DNA from: Solea solea | Lineage: Eukaryota; Chordata; Actinopteri; Pleuronectiformes; Soleidae | DNA length: 64,000 nt | Assembly: GCF_958295425.1 (NCBI RefSeq) | Contig: NC_081144.1 | Coordinates: 24,603,827-24,667,826, forward strand | Reading direction: 5' to 3' | In this document: one piece after another, positions 28,001 through 50,349 of the stretch | Position numbering within the stretch: the stretch's first letter is position 1 | How the letters are laid out: every line of letters starts with the position of its first letter | Position numbers and translations under genes: made by a program | Notes under the pieces: generated by a model | The model's input: only the letters and a program-made list of their open reading frames with translations | What the model was told of the DNA's origin: nothing | The model's database searches: none

Positions 28001-29405
28001 TGTAAACCGGTGTGGAACTGTGTGAAATTGGTTTACAATAGTGTGAAATTGTATGAAACAGTATCAAACTGGTGTGAATCCTTCTGAAGAGGTGGACCAG
28101 GGCCTAAGCATATTAAAAGTTTCTTTGCCAACATTTAACTTCATGTCATTCTGCTTCTGGTCCTGGTTCTGGTCGGGGGTGCGTAGAAGGACCTGGTGAA
28201 GGAGGTTACAGCAGGTCCATCTGGTTCTTGTGCAGCAGCCTGGAGGAAACAGCTGGATCACCGGCTGATAACAGGTCAGTGTTTCTGATGAGGTTCAGCA
28301 CAGACCTCCGTGTTCAGGTCTGACCTCCACATTCTCCACGTGTTGTCTGCTGTGTCTACAGGGGGCGCTGCAGATCCAGTTGGCTGGATGGACGTGGCGA
28401 CTCTGGCCTGCAGATGTTTAGACAGGAGGAAGAAGAGACCTTCGATGAGTGAGGTCTGAAGGATCAGCCACAAAATCACTTCACTTCAGTATCATACAGA
28501 TTAGATGAACTTCAGTTTAAGATCAGTTAAGTGAAGGAGTTAGTGTCAGGTGAGCTGAAGGTGTGAGATGTTCTTCAAAGTTGCTCTTATTTTCTTCTCA
28601 GGTGTTTAAAAAACTAAAGGAGATCCACAACATGGTGGGCGGGACCAGATCCCCCCAGCCTGTGGCCCGTCCACCCAGCCCTGCCTTCGAATCTAGTATG
28701 GACTCTCTTTCCAGTCGGCTGTCTAAACTGGGACCACTTAAGGACATGGACCTCCCGGCTGTCCCTCACCCCCTCCACTCCTCCTCCTCCTCTTCGTTCA
28801 TCGGTCCATGTGAAACTGATGAGAGTCGCGGATTCTCTCAGTATGACCTTCACTCCCACTGCAGGTCAAACGGAACCAGTTCCAGGTCGGTCTCCCTATC
28901 CACCAGAGACCAGTATCAGTGTCCACAACAGTCCAGTCAGTCTTCTGTCCCTGTTGAGGACCAGTACGACCCCCTAAGACCAGGGGGCGGGGCTACAGCA
29001 GGACTGCACACAGTCCGTGAAAGCCTGTCTCCTGCAGGGTCCTTGCAGTCATCATCATCATCATCATCAGTTCACATCAGTCCCAGTAAGCAGCAGCGTC
29101 TCCTGGAGACGACGAAGGTTCTGGACAAGGACGGAAGAATCCGGACTGTGGAGCTGCTGCCGTCTGATGACCCCTGTACGTATGACCTCTGACCTTCTGC
29201 TTTATCCTGTTTCTCTGTGTCACATGACATCACAGCTTGTCTTATTGTCTCCAGGTGTGTTTGTGTCCTGTCTGTCCTTGTGTCATTGTAATGTCTCACA
29301 TGCTGGTGTTTTGATCATGTGACAGATGGAGGCCACAGGTCGCAGGATTCCAGGGGACCAGAGGAGAGCGACGAGCTGGATTATCTTCCGGCTGAACACA
29401 CCTGA
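25056..29405 (+). CDS. irak1: Interleukin-1 receptor-associated kinase 1
   Basis: Fourteen coding exons: 25056-25167, 25974-26141, 26212-26355, 26485-26567, 26642-26830, 26920-26984, 27074-27185, 27267-27388, 27471-27684, 27854-27922, 28187-28274, 28362-28453, 28602-29175 and 29326-29405. They sum to 2,112 nt (703 residues), close to the mammalian length. An N-terminal death domain (about 8-95) precedes a Pro/Ser/Thr linker. The kinase spans about 190-486, with P-loop VGEGGFGVVYRA, VAIK-type lysine in CAVKRL, catalytic loop HGDVKSSNILLD and DFGLARF. HGD instead of HRD is typical of IRAKs. The Ser-rich C-terminal region keeps two TRAF6-binding PxExx(acidic/aromatic) motifs, PVEDQY and PEESDE. 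IRAK1 joins the MyD88 complex below Toll-like and IL-1 receptors and passes the signal to TRAF6. Two donors (GTCGGC after 26830, GTCTGA after 28453) are weak. Confidence 0.95.
25255..25880. mobile_element. Probable non-autonomous DNA transposon in irak1 intron 1
   Basis: It shares words with the hcfc1 intron element at 33935-34470: gtacctgctctgg, cagactgccggccac, atgactccgcccat/atgactccgcccac. Both are ORF-free and look like diverged copies of one element, interrupted here by unrelated sequence. Family not determined. Confidence 0.55.
27930..28085. repeat. GTGTGAAACTGGT degenerate repeat in irak1 intron
   Basis: Short units of tggtgtgaaactg recur about ten times shortly after the donor at 27922. 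Confidence 0.65.
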
Positions 29406-29921
29406 CGGAGCGCAGACAGGTGTTTTCCACCTGCAGGTGGTGCTGTGGTTTCCGTTAATGCTTGACTTTTCACGCGTGCCTCAAACGACTTTACCCGAAG
29501 GTACGAGTCGTCATCGACGTGGACGATCCCTGAGACTGTCGTCACACACTGGCCTGATCAATCCACACTAATCGGATTGATCAATGATCGATCAGCTCAC
29601 TTCTATTTATTCTCTGTAAAGTCTCTAAAAGAAGCCAAATAACTTCTGAAATGTCCAATATTTTCACTTTAAATCATCTTATTACTATGACCTTTATAGA
29701 TTTGATACAAATGTTTATCATGTTTGTTTGTTTACATGAACAATCACTGCTTCATGTCTGTAAACCTTTCTCTGCCAAAGTCAATATCATTATTATTATT
29801 ATTGTTGTTGTAATTTTTTTATGGAGTCTGAGCACTAATCTAGCTCTTTTATTAAAGGAACAGTATGTAAAATATATCATTTATTGTTGGTGTTTCATGT
29901 TGCAGCTGAATATCCTTCATA

Positions 29922-29927
29922 AATAAA
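29922..29927 (+). other. Candidate polyadenylation signal for irak1
   Basis: AATAAA about 520 nt past the irak1 stop, the first convincing signal downstream. Confidence 0.5.
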
Positions 29928-30149
29928 CATAAAACACGTGTTAATAATAACAGCAATGGAGCAGCAGCAAGGAAAACTCGCGGGGGAGAGAGAACACCCT
30001 TCATGCACCATAACCCCCAGAAAACCCCCCTACAAGACACCCAAAGTTCTTTACATAAAAAAAAAAAAAATTAAATAGTAGGAATAAAACATACAGTAAA
30101 AAAATTTAAATAAGAATCAATAAAAGTTTTAAAATATATCATAAGAACA

Positions 30150-30255
30150 GAGCCCTGTGATGACTGGTGTGACGCCGCCTATCGCCCGATGTCAGCTGAG
30201 ATTGGCACAGCTCCCCCTGCGAGCCTCATTTGGAGGATAAAGCTGCAGATGATAG
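30150..30255 (+). mobile_element. L2-like retrotransposon 3' tail fragment
   Basis: The block gtcagctgagattggcacag ... gataaagctgcagatgatag ends in an atagatggatga tail, the form of the widespread fish L2-type 3' ends. There is no ORF. Confidence 0.6.
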
Positions 30256-30653
30256 ATGGATGAATAAGAACAGAGTTTAAGTTCACTGTGCTACCGGTAC
30301 ATGTTTTATTCAAAGTTTTGAACAGGAAAAAAGCATCAAAGACTTCACAGGAGGCAGAAGTATTTTCTCATCCTCATAAACTGCACACACTGGTACAGTG
30401 AAGTGACCTTAAGATGGAGCAAGAGATAAGGTGACTAATTATTATTATTTTGTTCTTTGTTTCATATTCCTCAGCTCCACTCTGATCACAAACCCTGGTA
30501 TACACAGAACAGTATTTCTGATTTTCCTCCAAGTACCACCAGAGGAATGTTTGTGTATCACTGTACCACAGCTTTAGAACCATGGACCTAGGGTTACTTG
30601 TAGCATCGAGAATAATCATAAAGTTAATGGTTGTTATGTTATATGAGGGTAGC

Positions 30654-30830
30654 GGGGGAGCTGTGCCAATCTCAGCTGACATACATTGGTGGGGTCACAC
30701 CCTGGACAGTTCGCCAGTCCATCGCGGGGCCACACAGAGACAAACAACCATTCACTCTGACACTCACACCTATGGTCAATTTAGAGTGACCAATTTACCT
30801 AATATCATGCTATTATGTTTTGGGGTTTTA
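30654..30830 (+). mobile_element. L2-like repeat fragment, opposite arm
   Basis: ctggacagttcgccagtcca, caaacaaccattcactctga and caatttagagtgaccaattt are typical words of a common fish dispersed repeat, also represented at 52770-52990. Its first 29 bp are the exact reverse complement of 30189-30217. Confidence 0.65.
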
Positions 30831-30959
30831 AAAATAAATAAGAACACATATTCAGTAAGTCGTCAATTGGTTTATTTTGTTATATCAAATATGCATGAGT
30901 ATATAACATGTATTATATGTTATGTTCGTGTAAATGTACTAAATGAGTTAATAACAGTA

Positions 30960-31633
30960 AACTTCAACTAACGGGACGGTTCTCCCGGTTCATTCAGTAT
31001 AAACACGGTGACGCTCCGTTGCTGTGGTAACAGGCTCGTTAGCAGTTAGCTAACTACCGCTAGATACCCTATCTGTGGTTGTTGTTAGCAGCAAGATGGC
31101 GGTTCCCGTCCCGGCGCTCAGCCGCTGTGCTCTGCATCTTTAACAGTGGATCTCAGCCTCCGCGCCGCTCCGTGTCTCTGGCGCATGGAGCAGCAGTTCG
31201 GCCTCGCAGTCGGCACTGGATCTACGTTAGCGTTTGCCCTAGTTCGCGTTTGCCGGAGCAGCTATCGGCGGCTTTATACCGACTCCCCACAGTGTTCACC
31301 GGGTAAAATGGCGGACTGTCCGCTTCAGTCTGCAGGCTAACAGCTAACAGCACCGCGCTCCGTTTCTGAGCCGCTGGCTGGTTCCGCACCGGATCATTGT
31401 GTCCAGTCTGTGACTGCATCGAAGAGCGATTCTTCAGTGTCTGGTTAACGTTACCGATTCCTGGACAGACGCCGGGCTCTGCCCGCACAAAACGCTGGCT
31501 AGTTAGCCACTGAGCTAGTTATCAGGCTAATGCTAACCCGCGCTGGCACCGAGCAGGAGACGATTTAAAACTTTCAGAAACTTGGACTGGAGACACGTAT
31601 TTCCCCGTCACAGAGGACCGAGACAGATACATA
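30960..31633 (+). promoter_or_regulatory. hcfc1 promoter / 5'UTR region with YY1-type motifs
   Basis: GC-rich sequence upstream of the hcfc1 start. AAGATGGCGG at 31093-31102 and AAAATGGCGG at 31305-31314 match the YY1-type core seen in many housekeeping promoters. The transcription start cannot be fixed; short upstream ORFs exist. Confidence 0.45.
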
Positions 31634-43290
<11,657 letters not shown>

Positions 43291-44400
43291 GAGCCTGAGT
43301 CTGCTGACGACTCTGGTTGCCATGGTGATGGGGGGTGTGTGGATCTGGCCAATTCCTGTCCAGCAAGAAACGAACTAAAGTACAAAAGACTTGTAGCATA
43401 TTTGTAAATTATCGGCCATTCTGACGGTGACACCGTTGTCATGGAGACGACAAGGAGTGGAGACAACAGTGTTTCATGGAGAAATGGGAACAATAAAGTT
43501 TGAGTTTGTTTGAGTCGTAGCTTTTTTGAACATCATTTGAAAGGTCACTATGCTGTCAGGGGGGCCGGGCCCCAGTCAGGGGGGTGGAGTTTAAACTTTC
43601 TCTGTTGTACATAATTTCCTTTTTGGGTTTTTTTATATAATCGTTACACAAATCGTTTCTGATTTTTCTTCAGTTGATGAGACAGAGCGCCCCCCACTGG
43701 TCAGTGGGCAAAACTGCAGCTATTCAAAAATTAAACCTGTTTGTCAATAATCCCTGGATCAATAAAGATTTTTAGAGCATTTTTACACCTGAGTGGAGTC
43801 CACTTCCTGTCATGACTCGGCTGTTGTTTTCTCGAGGTTTGTTAACTGCTCACTCTCCCACACCAAAGTCCACAGAGAGAATCACGGGAGCTGCTGATCT
43901 ACTGCTGAGAATCTGTGACGGTGAGATGACAACGTTCTTTAGATATGGTAGACAAACTGATTAAAAATCTTGTTTTAGCTTGTGGGTTTTAGATGGCCAC
44001 CAATCCATTTCATGTGTTCCACAAGTTATTTATAAAAATATATATATATCTCGTTCCATGTCAAAACAAAAACTTTTATTTTATAATTCTGGTAAATATT
44101 GGTAAATATCAATTTTATATCATGATGGTGCTCAGGTTGTTCGTGTGATGTTTACACAGTGTGATGTCTTGTGTTTTCCTCATAAACATCTAAACAAACA
44201 TCACGAACTGTCCCTTTAAATTCATCATTTATGAATCAGATCACAGACAAACACGTGACCTTGTCTTTATATCTTTCCTGTGTATTTATTGTAAACATCT
44301 GATCATTGATTATTGTTGCTGATCGATCAGTTCACGTCATCCCCTCGTTCCTCCCCTGCCCCTGTTTGAGCGCGCGCGCACCCTCAGCGTGATCAGGCGC
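43291..44400. other. hcfc1 3'UTR and intergenic region
   Basis: A plus-strand AATAAA at 43492-43497, about 200 nt past the stop, is the likely hcfc1 polyadenylation signal. A fragment of the MITE family lies at 43848-43915. Nothing else is recognised. Confidence 0.6.
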
Positions 44401-44681
44401 GTTCGTGTGGCGTGTTGCAGTGAGCGCGCCTCGTGGTGCTGATGTTGTGAAGCAGGAGGATGAGGACTGATCACTCCATCGATCCGCGCACATCGGTCAG
44501 CTTCTGCTGATCAGCTCCTACGATCCTGGAGCGGCTGCACGTGGTGACAATCGATTATCGGGTCATCGATCAGGCACCCGCGGGGACACGCGAGGCGGCG
44601 GTGGCGTGGGGCGCGAGCCGCAGCGGGAGACAATCAGCTGGCTGTGGATACAGTGACGGGGGTTCGAACGAGCGGGTCCAG
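44360..44681 (+). promoter_or_regulatory. CpG-rich promoter and non-coding first exon, probably of ccdc120
   Basis: CpG-dense sequence (gcgcgcgcgcaccctcagcg, gcggcggtggcgtggggcgc) ends in a good donor, gggtccag|gtgaga, at 44681. No ORF in it fits a known protein. It most simply splices to the exon with acceptor at 49458, but it might belong to another transcript. Confidence 0.45.
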
Positions 44682-46053
44682 GTGAGACTCAGGTGCACGC
44701 GCACCTGACCCTATGTCAAAGTTGTTGGTTTGAGGATGTAAAGGCTCGTGCACAGCAGCTTCCGGTGGAGAGGAGAGAAGAAAAGTGTTTGTTTACACTG
44801 AAAAAGAACTTCCCTTTCAACCAGCTCCACTGTTGTGCGCGTGTGTCCAGTTAAATGAACTCATCCATCACTCATCCATCACCTGACCTTCAGTGAGTCT
44901 CTGCTGACAAAGATCATGTGACTGTCCTGAAAGCATCTCTGACCTCGAGTGACCTCTGACCTCTGACTCATTGTTTAAAGTGTAAAAAACCTCACCTGTA
45001 GGTGGTGGTGTCATCATGTAGGGGGCGGCATCATGTGGGTGTGGTTCTTCACTTCAGCCAAAAACATCACGGTTACGAGTTCAAACAGTTTGTCTGCGGT
45101 TTAGCAACATTAGCAAGTCTTGCTACATAGTCGGCCATGACAGGTGTTCGCCACGCCCACCAAAGTGTCGTGAACCTGCGCGACGACGTGAACGTTTGTG
45201 AACGTGAAGCCGTTCACAACCTCAGAGGTTTGTTTCTCCCACTACAACTCCCAGGATGCATTGCTCTAGCTGTGTGTTTACGATGAACGTAACGCGACAT
45301 TTACACGTGACGAAATTCACACTCGCTCGAGCAGAAATATTAACACTCACTGTGACGGCCGATCAGATATGGAGGAAAGAGAGGGGGCGGGGGTTGTTTT
45401 TATCTGTAACTTCTGACAAAATGTTTGTCAGTGTCACACTTTTCCATACATTTAGTTAGCTTAGCATTAGCTGCAGGAGAGCAGTTGTTAGCAAACACAT
45501 TTATCACAATATGAAATGAAAAATCACTTTGCTCTGATTTAAACACTACAGTTCCCATGATGCTCTGCAGCTGTTGTTTCAGAGTCACTTCAGTCCAGGA
45601 CTGTGACATCACCAGACCATGTCAGTCTGGTCCAGATCAGATCCTGATCACATCCAGATCCAGGTCTGTGAGGAATCAGCCTCTGACTTCTCCGTCAGTC
45701 GCACGGCAACAGGCTCTTAAGCTCTGTGATTGGACGCTTCCGCAGCAGTGCATTCTGGGAGATGTAGTGAACTCTGCTCAGCGTGAATGACTGGACTCAC
45801 CTGCCTGAGTTGTGATGTCACTGTGATGTCACCTGACAACACACACACACACACACACACACAAACATGTACAGAGCGCCCCCCGGGGGTTGAAAGGTTA
45901 TTGGTTGTCTGGCTGCAGCTCTCAGCCAATCACATGCAAGTATTCACAGTTGGGCTTTTCTACATTGTTGCCATGCGGAGAATCTGCTGCTGCCTGACCT
46001 ACATTCATCCTCACACACACACACGCACACACACACACACACACAGAGTGATG

Positions 46054-46091
<38 letters not shown>

Positions 46092-46629
46092 GTTCTGCAG
46101 TCGGGACACACCCCGTGTTGGTACTGGGTCAAACAGCAGCTCTCTCTCTCTCACTCACACACACACAGCTGTAGTCTGATGAGAGACTCTGTCCCAGTGC
46201 ATTGTGGGAAATGAAGTGTCACAGCTTGAGCTAAAATCAGACAAACCACAGACTGATCACAGAGTCTCTCTTTCTCTCTGTTTAATGAATGCTCTCTCGT
46301 CCTCGCTGACGAACCTTCACCAACGTGAAGTAACTTGTCAACGTGGACGAGTCACACGCACACACACACAAACACACACACAACTGACCACAGTGTGTGA
46401 CACGGACACTCAGTGTGTTTACATGTTTTAGAAATAAATAAATGTGTTTTTGTGTTAGTCTCAGTTAAACCAGACAAAATTACTCTAAACACTGTAGTAC
46501 ACATGTCTGACCTGTGTGTGGCGCTGTAACGCTGCTACAGAAATACACCAAAAACAGAGAATTGGATTTGAGATTTTAATTTGATGAATCTTTTTTATTT
46601 CAATATTTTGTACTTTATTCATTGGTGTC

Positions 46630-46800
46630 TATAAATTCATCTTCTCTATTTTACCAGGACATTTCCTAGAAGCAGTAGTAGCGCACTCCATGTGCTCAGG
46701 GGCACTCCAGCCCTCAGCTTGTAGGGATTTGAACTGGCAACCCTCCAGTTACGAGCCACTTTTCCTTACCACTTGCTTTAAGGCTCACATTGTGGTTCTG
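46630..46800 (-). mobile_element. tRNA-derived SINE (minus orientation)
   Basis: On the minus strand GGTTGCCAGTTCAAATCCC contains a pol III B-box (GTTCAAATC) at about 46730-46741. A possible A-box (GTGGCTCGTAACTGG) lies upstream. The spacing and lack of a foldable full cloverleaf point to a SINE head, not a tRNA gene. Confidence 0.6.
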
Positions 46801-47245
46801 CTTGGATAAAAGCTAAAACAGTACAAACGAGTTCTCTGTGAGTCTGAGCAGCAGGGGGCGCTCACAGCTGTGTGTCATATAGAACCCTGAAACTCTTCAC
46901 TGTTGTTCACACATGTGTGGACGTAAGTCTTGAAGCCCCTCCCCCCTCCTCCCTGCTGAGCTGAGACAGAAACACTGAATATGAATGTGTGTGTGTGTGT
47001 GGGGGGGGGGGGGGGGTCTATTGTTCTGCTAATATGACTGTAATCATCAAACAGCTGATGTTACCAAAGTAAAAGGTTTACTGTTTTTTTAAAGGTTGAT
47101 TTCTTTTACTGTGACGATGTAACCCACACACACACATGCACACATATACACATTCACACACACATATGCACACACACACTTAGAAGCCTGCAGTAACTTT
47201 TTATTTTGGAGTGTAGTTTTATTTTGAAAAGCTGCAATGGAAACA

Positions 47246-47248
47246 CAT

Positions 47249-47316
<68 letters not shown>
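47246..47316. repeat. GT microsatellite
   Basis: About 33 GT units, intronic or intergenic. Confidence 0.85.
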
Positions 47317-47318
<2 letters not shown>

Positions 47319-47820
47319 AGCAGCCTCAGTCAAACACTCAGAAACATCGCCTGTGACTGAGCTGAGACTTTTCACTTAGAGGAGCCGGTATATCCCGGGT
47401 CTGACCCGGGTCAGGACGACATGGTCCACACTGAGCAGGTATTTACACAAGTGTGTGTGTGTGTGTGTGTGTGTGAAGGAGAGAGAGTGAGGATGTAGTT
47501 CAAACTTATTTTTTCTTACAGGAATTTTTAGAATCAAACTATGTGTAACACACACACACATGGTGGATGACGAAAAGGCTACAGCTGCAGACAAAGAGAT
47601 GCAAATACTGTATTTAAATATTCGACATAGAGAGTTACTCTGGGTGTATGTGATTCTAAAAGAAAAAGCAGCTGTAATACAGATCCCTCTCACACACAGA
47701 CTATATGTGTTGTATCTGTATAAACAAATTTAATCTTAACATTATTTTGAAGTGTGTTTGTTTGAGACTCATTCTGAGTGAAAACATGACAAAGAATAGC
47801 AGATTTTGTCGACTTTAACA

Positions 47821-48075
47821 AAAGACTTAGTTAATGAAATCTACATCAGTCTACATCTCTGATATCTACGTCACACGTTCACGTCTTTATCCACTGTTAG
47901 ACAGAAAGGAAACTGAAGTTTGTAAACCACTGACTCTCCCACACCAAAGTCCATAGAGAAAATCAGTGATTTTAGCTCACGGGACACGGGAGCTGCTGGT
48001 CCTCTGCTGCCTCGTGTGGTGTGACGTTAAAATCGCTGGTTTTCTCTATGGACTTTGGTGTGGGAGACTTTACGT
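47821..48075. mobile_element. Palindromic MITE-like element, copy 3
   Basis: Left end aaagacttagttaatgaaat, then ctctcccacaccaaagtcca facing tggactttggtgtgggaga. The central segment is largely deleted, so the arms nearly abut. Confidence 0.75.
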
Positions 48076-49182
48076 TCATCTGTGTTTGACAGCATCACCT
48101 GTAGCTTGTATCATTAGCTTGTGTTGTTAGCATGAAGCTAAAACTATGTGGGTGTTTAACTGAGTTAGCTGCCTGGTGTTGTTAGCTTAAACATGTTCTA
48201 TGAGCTTTTTAAGCATAGCTTCTTGTTATTCACGAGTATTAGCTCACATGCTAACAAGCTTTAGCATGTGGTTCAGAACCACCAGAATCATCACAACTGG
48301 GTCTTTTATGATCTGGTGCATGTTTTACTGGAAGAAGTTAAAATAATAACATGATGAGTGATGCAGCTAACGCTATCACCTGTTAGCACTGAAGCTAGCC
48401 GTAACATTAGCGGTTATTTACTAGCATTAGCTCACATACTTTAATTTTCTCTTCAAACTCATTAAAACACCAGAAACAGAAAAAAGAGATGTCACTACAG
48501 ACTGATGCTGTGATTGGCTCTGTCTGTGTTTGGGGGCGGGGCCTCAACGCCTCCTCCCATGAGTGACAGAGTTCAGAGAGAACTGACCTGATGGTGAAGA
48601 CACAACAAAGTTTATCTGCTCCATCACACACCTGCATCACCTGAGAGGCCCCGCCCCCTTCACAGACAAGAGCCAACAAGAACATCGCATACCTGAGTGT
48701 GTGTGTGTGTGTGTGTGTATGTGTGTCCGTCCACACTTTGATCTAACACTTTGATGTTTCACATCTTTGACTGTTCTGATCTGCAGATGAAGTAATCACA
48801 TTACTTTTAGACAGACTGTATGAACCCCCCCACTCACTCACACACACACACACACACACACACTTCCCCTTCCTGTTTCCTGGCGGGCTCCACTTCCTGT
48901 TCTCAGGGACGTCCACTGTGTTGTCCTCAGACACAGGACGTCTTGTCCTCTCTCACAGGCTGCTGTTAGAGACAAGGACACGTTTACCTGTTGTTTACCT
49001 GTTGTTTACATGTAAACAACATGAACACAGACAGATTAAAGTTGATGTCTCAGAGCTGTTTAGTCAACAACACACTGATAAACCTGTGTGTGTTTTTCTG
49101 TCTATGTAAAAACATGGTTTGTGATGTCATCACCACGATGGATCATTCTGATGGGCTGTTGTCTCTGTCTCTCACCTGGGCA

Positions 49183-49262
49183 GTGGCGGATCAGTGGAAG
49201 AGTGGTTCACCACGGGTTTGATCCCCTGCTCCACTCGTCTCCATGCTGATACGTCCCTGGTC
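49183..49262 (+). mobile_element. tRNA-derived SINE fragment (plus orientation)
   Basis: gtggcggatcagtggaagag followed by a B-box-like ggtttgatccc and ctccactcgtctccatgctg is the pattern of a common teleost SINE head. Confidence 0.55.
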
Positions 49263-49558
49263 AAAGGACACTGTGTTTTTTGAGGGCTCCTCTATTTTAA
49301 CCCTTTCAAAATAAAAGCACAGCGTGTCGAACAGACGACACGAGTGACATAACCACTGAGTTCACCATGTTCACCATGTTCACCGCAGAGAGGAAGAGAG
49401 GAACTCTAACGCACCGTAACACTTGTGTTTTTCTTCTGTCTTTCCTCTCCCTCTGTAGGACAGACTGAGAACTGCACCTCCAGCTAACAGTGGAGCTGCC
49501 TGTCAGTAACAGACTGTAGTTAGTGTCAGGGAACCGTAGGTGGCGCAGCAGCTGCTGG

Positions 49559-49861
49559 ATGGCCACAGGAGTGAACTACTGGAGCTCGAATGAAGCCAGT
49601 TACAGGGTGAGTGAGTGAGTGTGTGTGTGAGTGAGTGAGTTAGTGAGTGATGACGCTGATCATGACTTCCTGTTCCACAGGTGAGTGAGTGTGTGTGGGC
49701 CGGAGAACACTCCTCCAGCAGCAGCAGTGAGGAGGGTGGAGGAGGAGGCGGGGTCACATGGGAAACACCTGCCATGGAGGTCAAAGGTCAGCTCATCTCA
49801 GCACTTGGTGAGTTTACACAACAAATGAGAGGGAGGGAGAGAGAGAGAGAGAGATGATCTG

Positions 49862-49895
<34 letters not shown>

Positions 49896-50318
49896 ACCCT
49901 CTCACCTGTTCAGACAGGAAACAAAGGGAGCGAATGGCAGAGCTGCAGGAGAGGAGGCGGGGCCTACAGTCACTGCTCAGCACACGATTGGCTGAGCTGA
50001 GACGCATCTGTCTGCAGGAGGCGGTGAGAGATGTGACAGATCCTGACAGGCTCCTCCCACAGACACACCAAAAGTGGTGCGGTCCATTTGTTGCCCAACC
50101 AAAATGACCAAAAGTTTCCTGTGTTTTCATTGGTCAGGAGCTGACGGGGGCGGTGCCTCATCACTTCCCTCTGGAGGCGGGAGAGAAGCTGCCCTGTGTC
50201 CGACGGAGGGGCGGGGCCTCACACCAAGTAAACAGGAAGTATCGAGCAGAGGTGAACAGCTGATGTTTGTGGATCTGATATGAAGACACCTGTGTGTGAT
50301 TGACTGGATCAGCTAACA

Positions 50319-50349
<31 letters not shown>

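Larger units (their letters stand above)
44682..49458. other. Long presumed first intron of the ccdc120-like gene
   Basis: No coding exon is supported. It contains CA/GT microsatellites, a poly-G run near 47000, a SINE (46630-46800), MITE copy 3 (47821-48075) and a second SINE (49183-49262). Confidence 0.5.

Noticed and set aside
30582..30971. 129-codon plus-strand ORF
   Set aside because: Overlaps an L2-like fragment and AT-rich DNA; no domain seen.
31079..31340. Upstream ORFs before hcfc1
   Set aside because: Frame and composition do not suggest protein; better read as GC-rich 5'UTR or promoter.
29406..31633. Search for tmem187, which lies between IRAK1 and HCFC1 in mammals
   Set aside because: No ORF with multiple membrane spans or matching exons is present here.
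46630..46800. Possible tRNA gene (B-box GTTCAAATC)
   Set aside because: No complete cloverleaf can be drawn and the flanks fit a SINE.
49183..49262. Possible tRNA gene (ggtttgatccc)
   Set aside because: Only a B-box-like part is present and surrounding words match a fish SINE.
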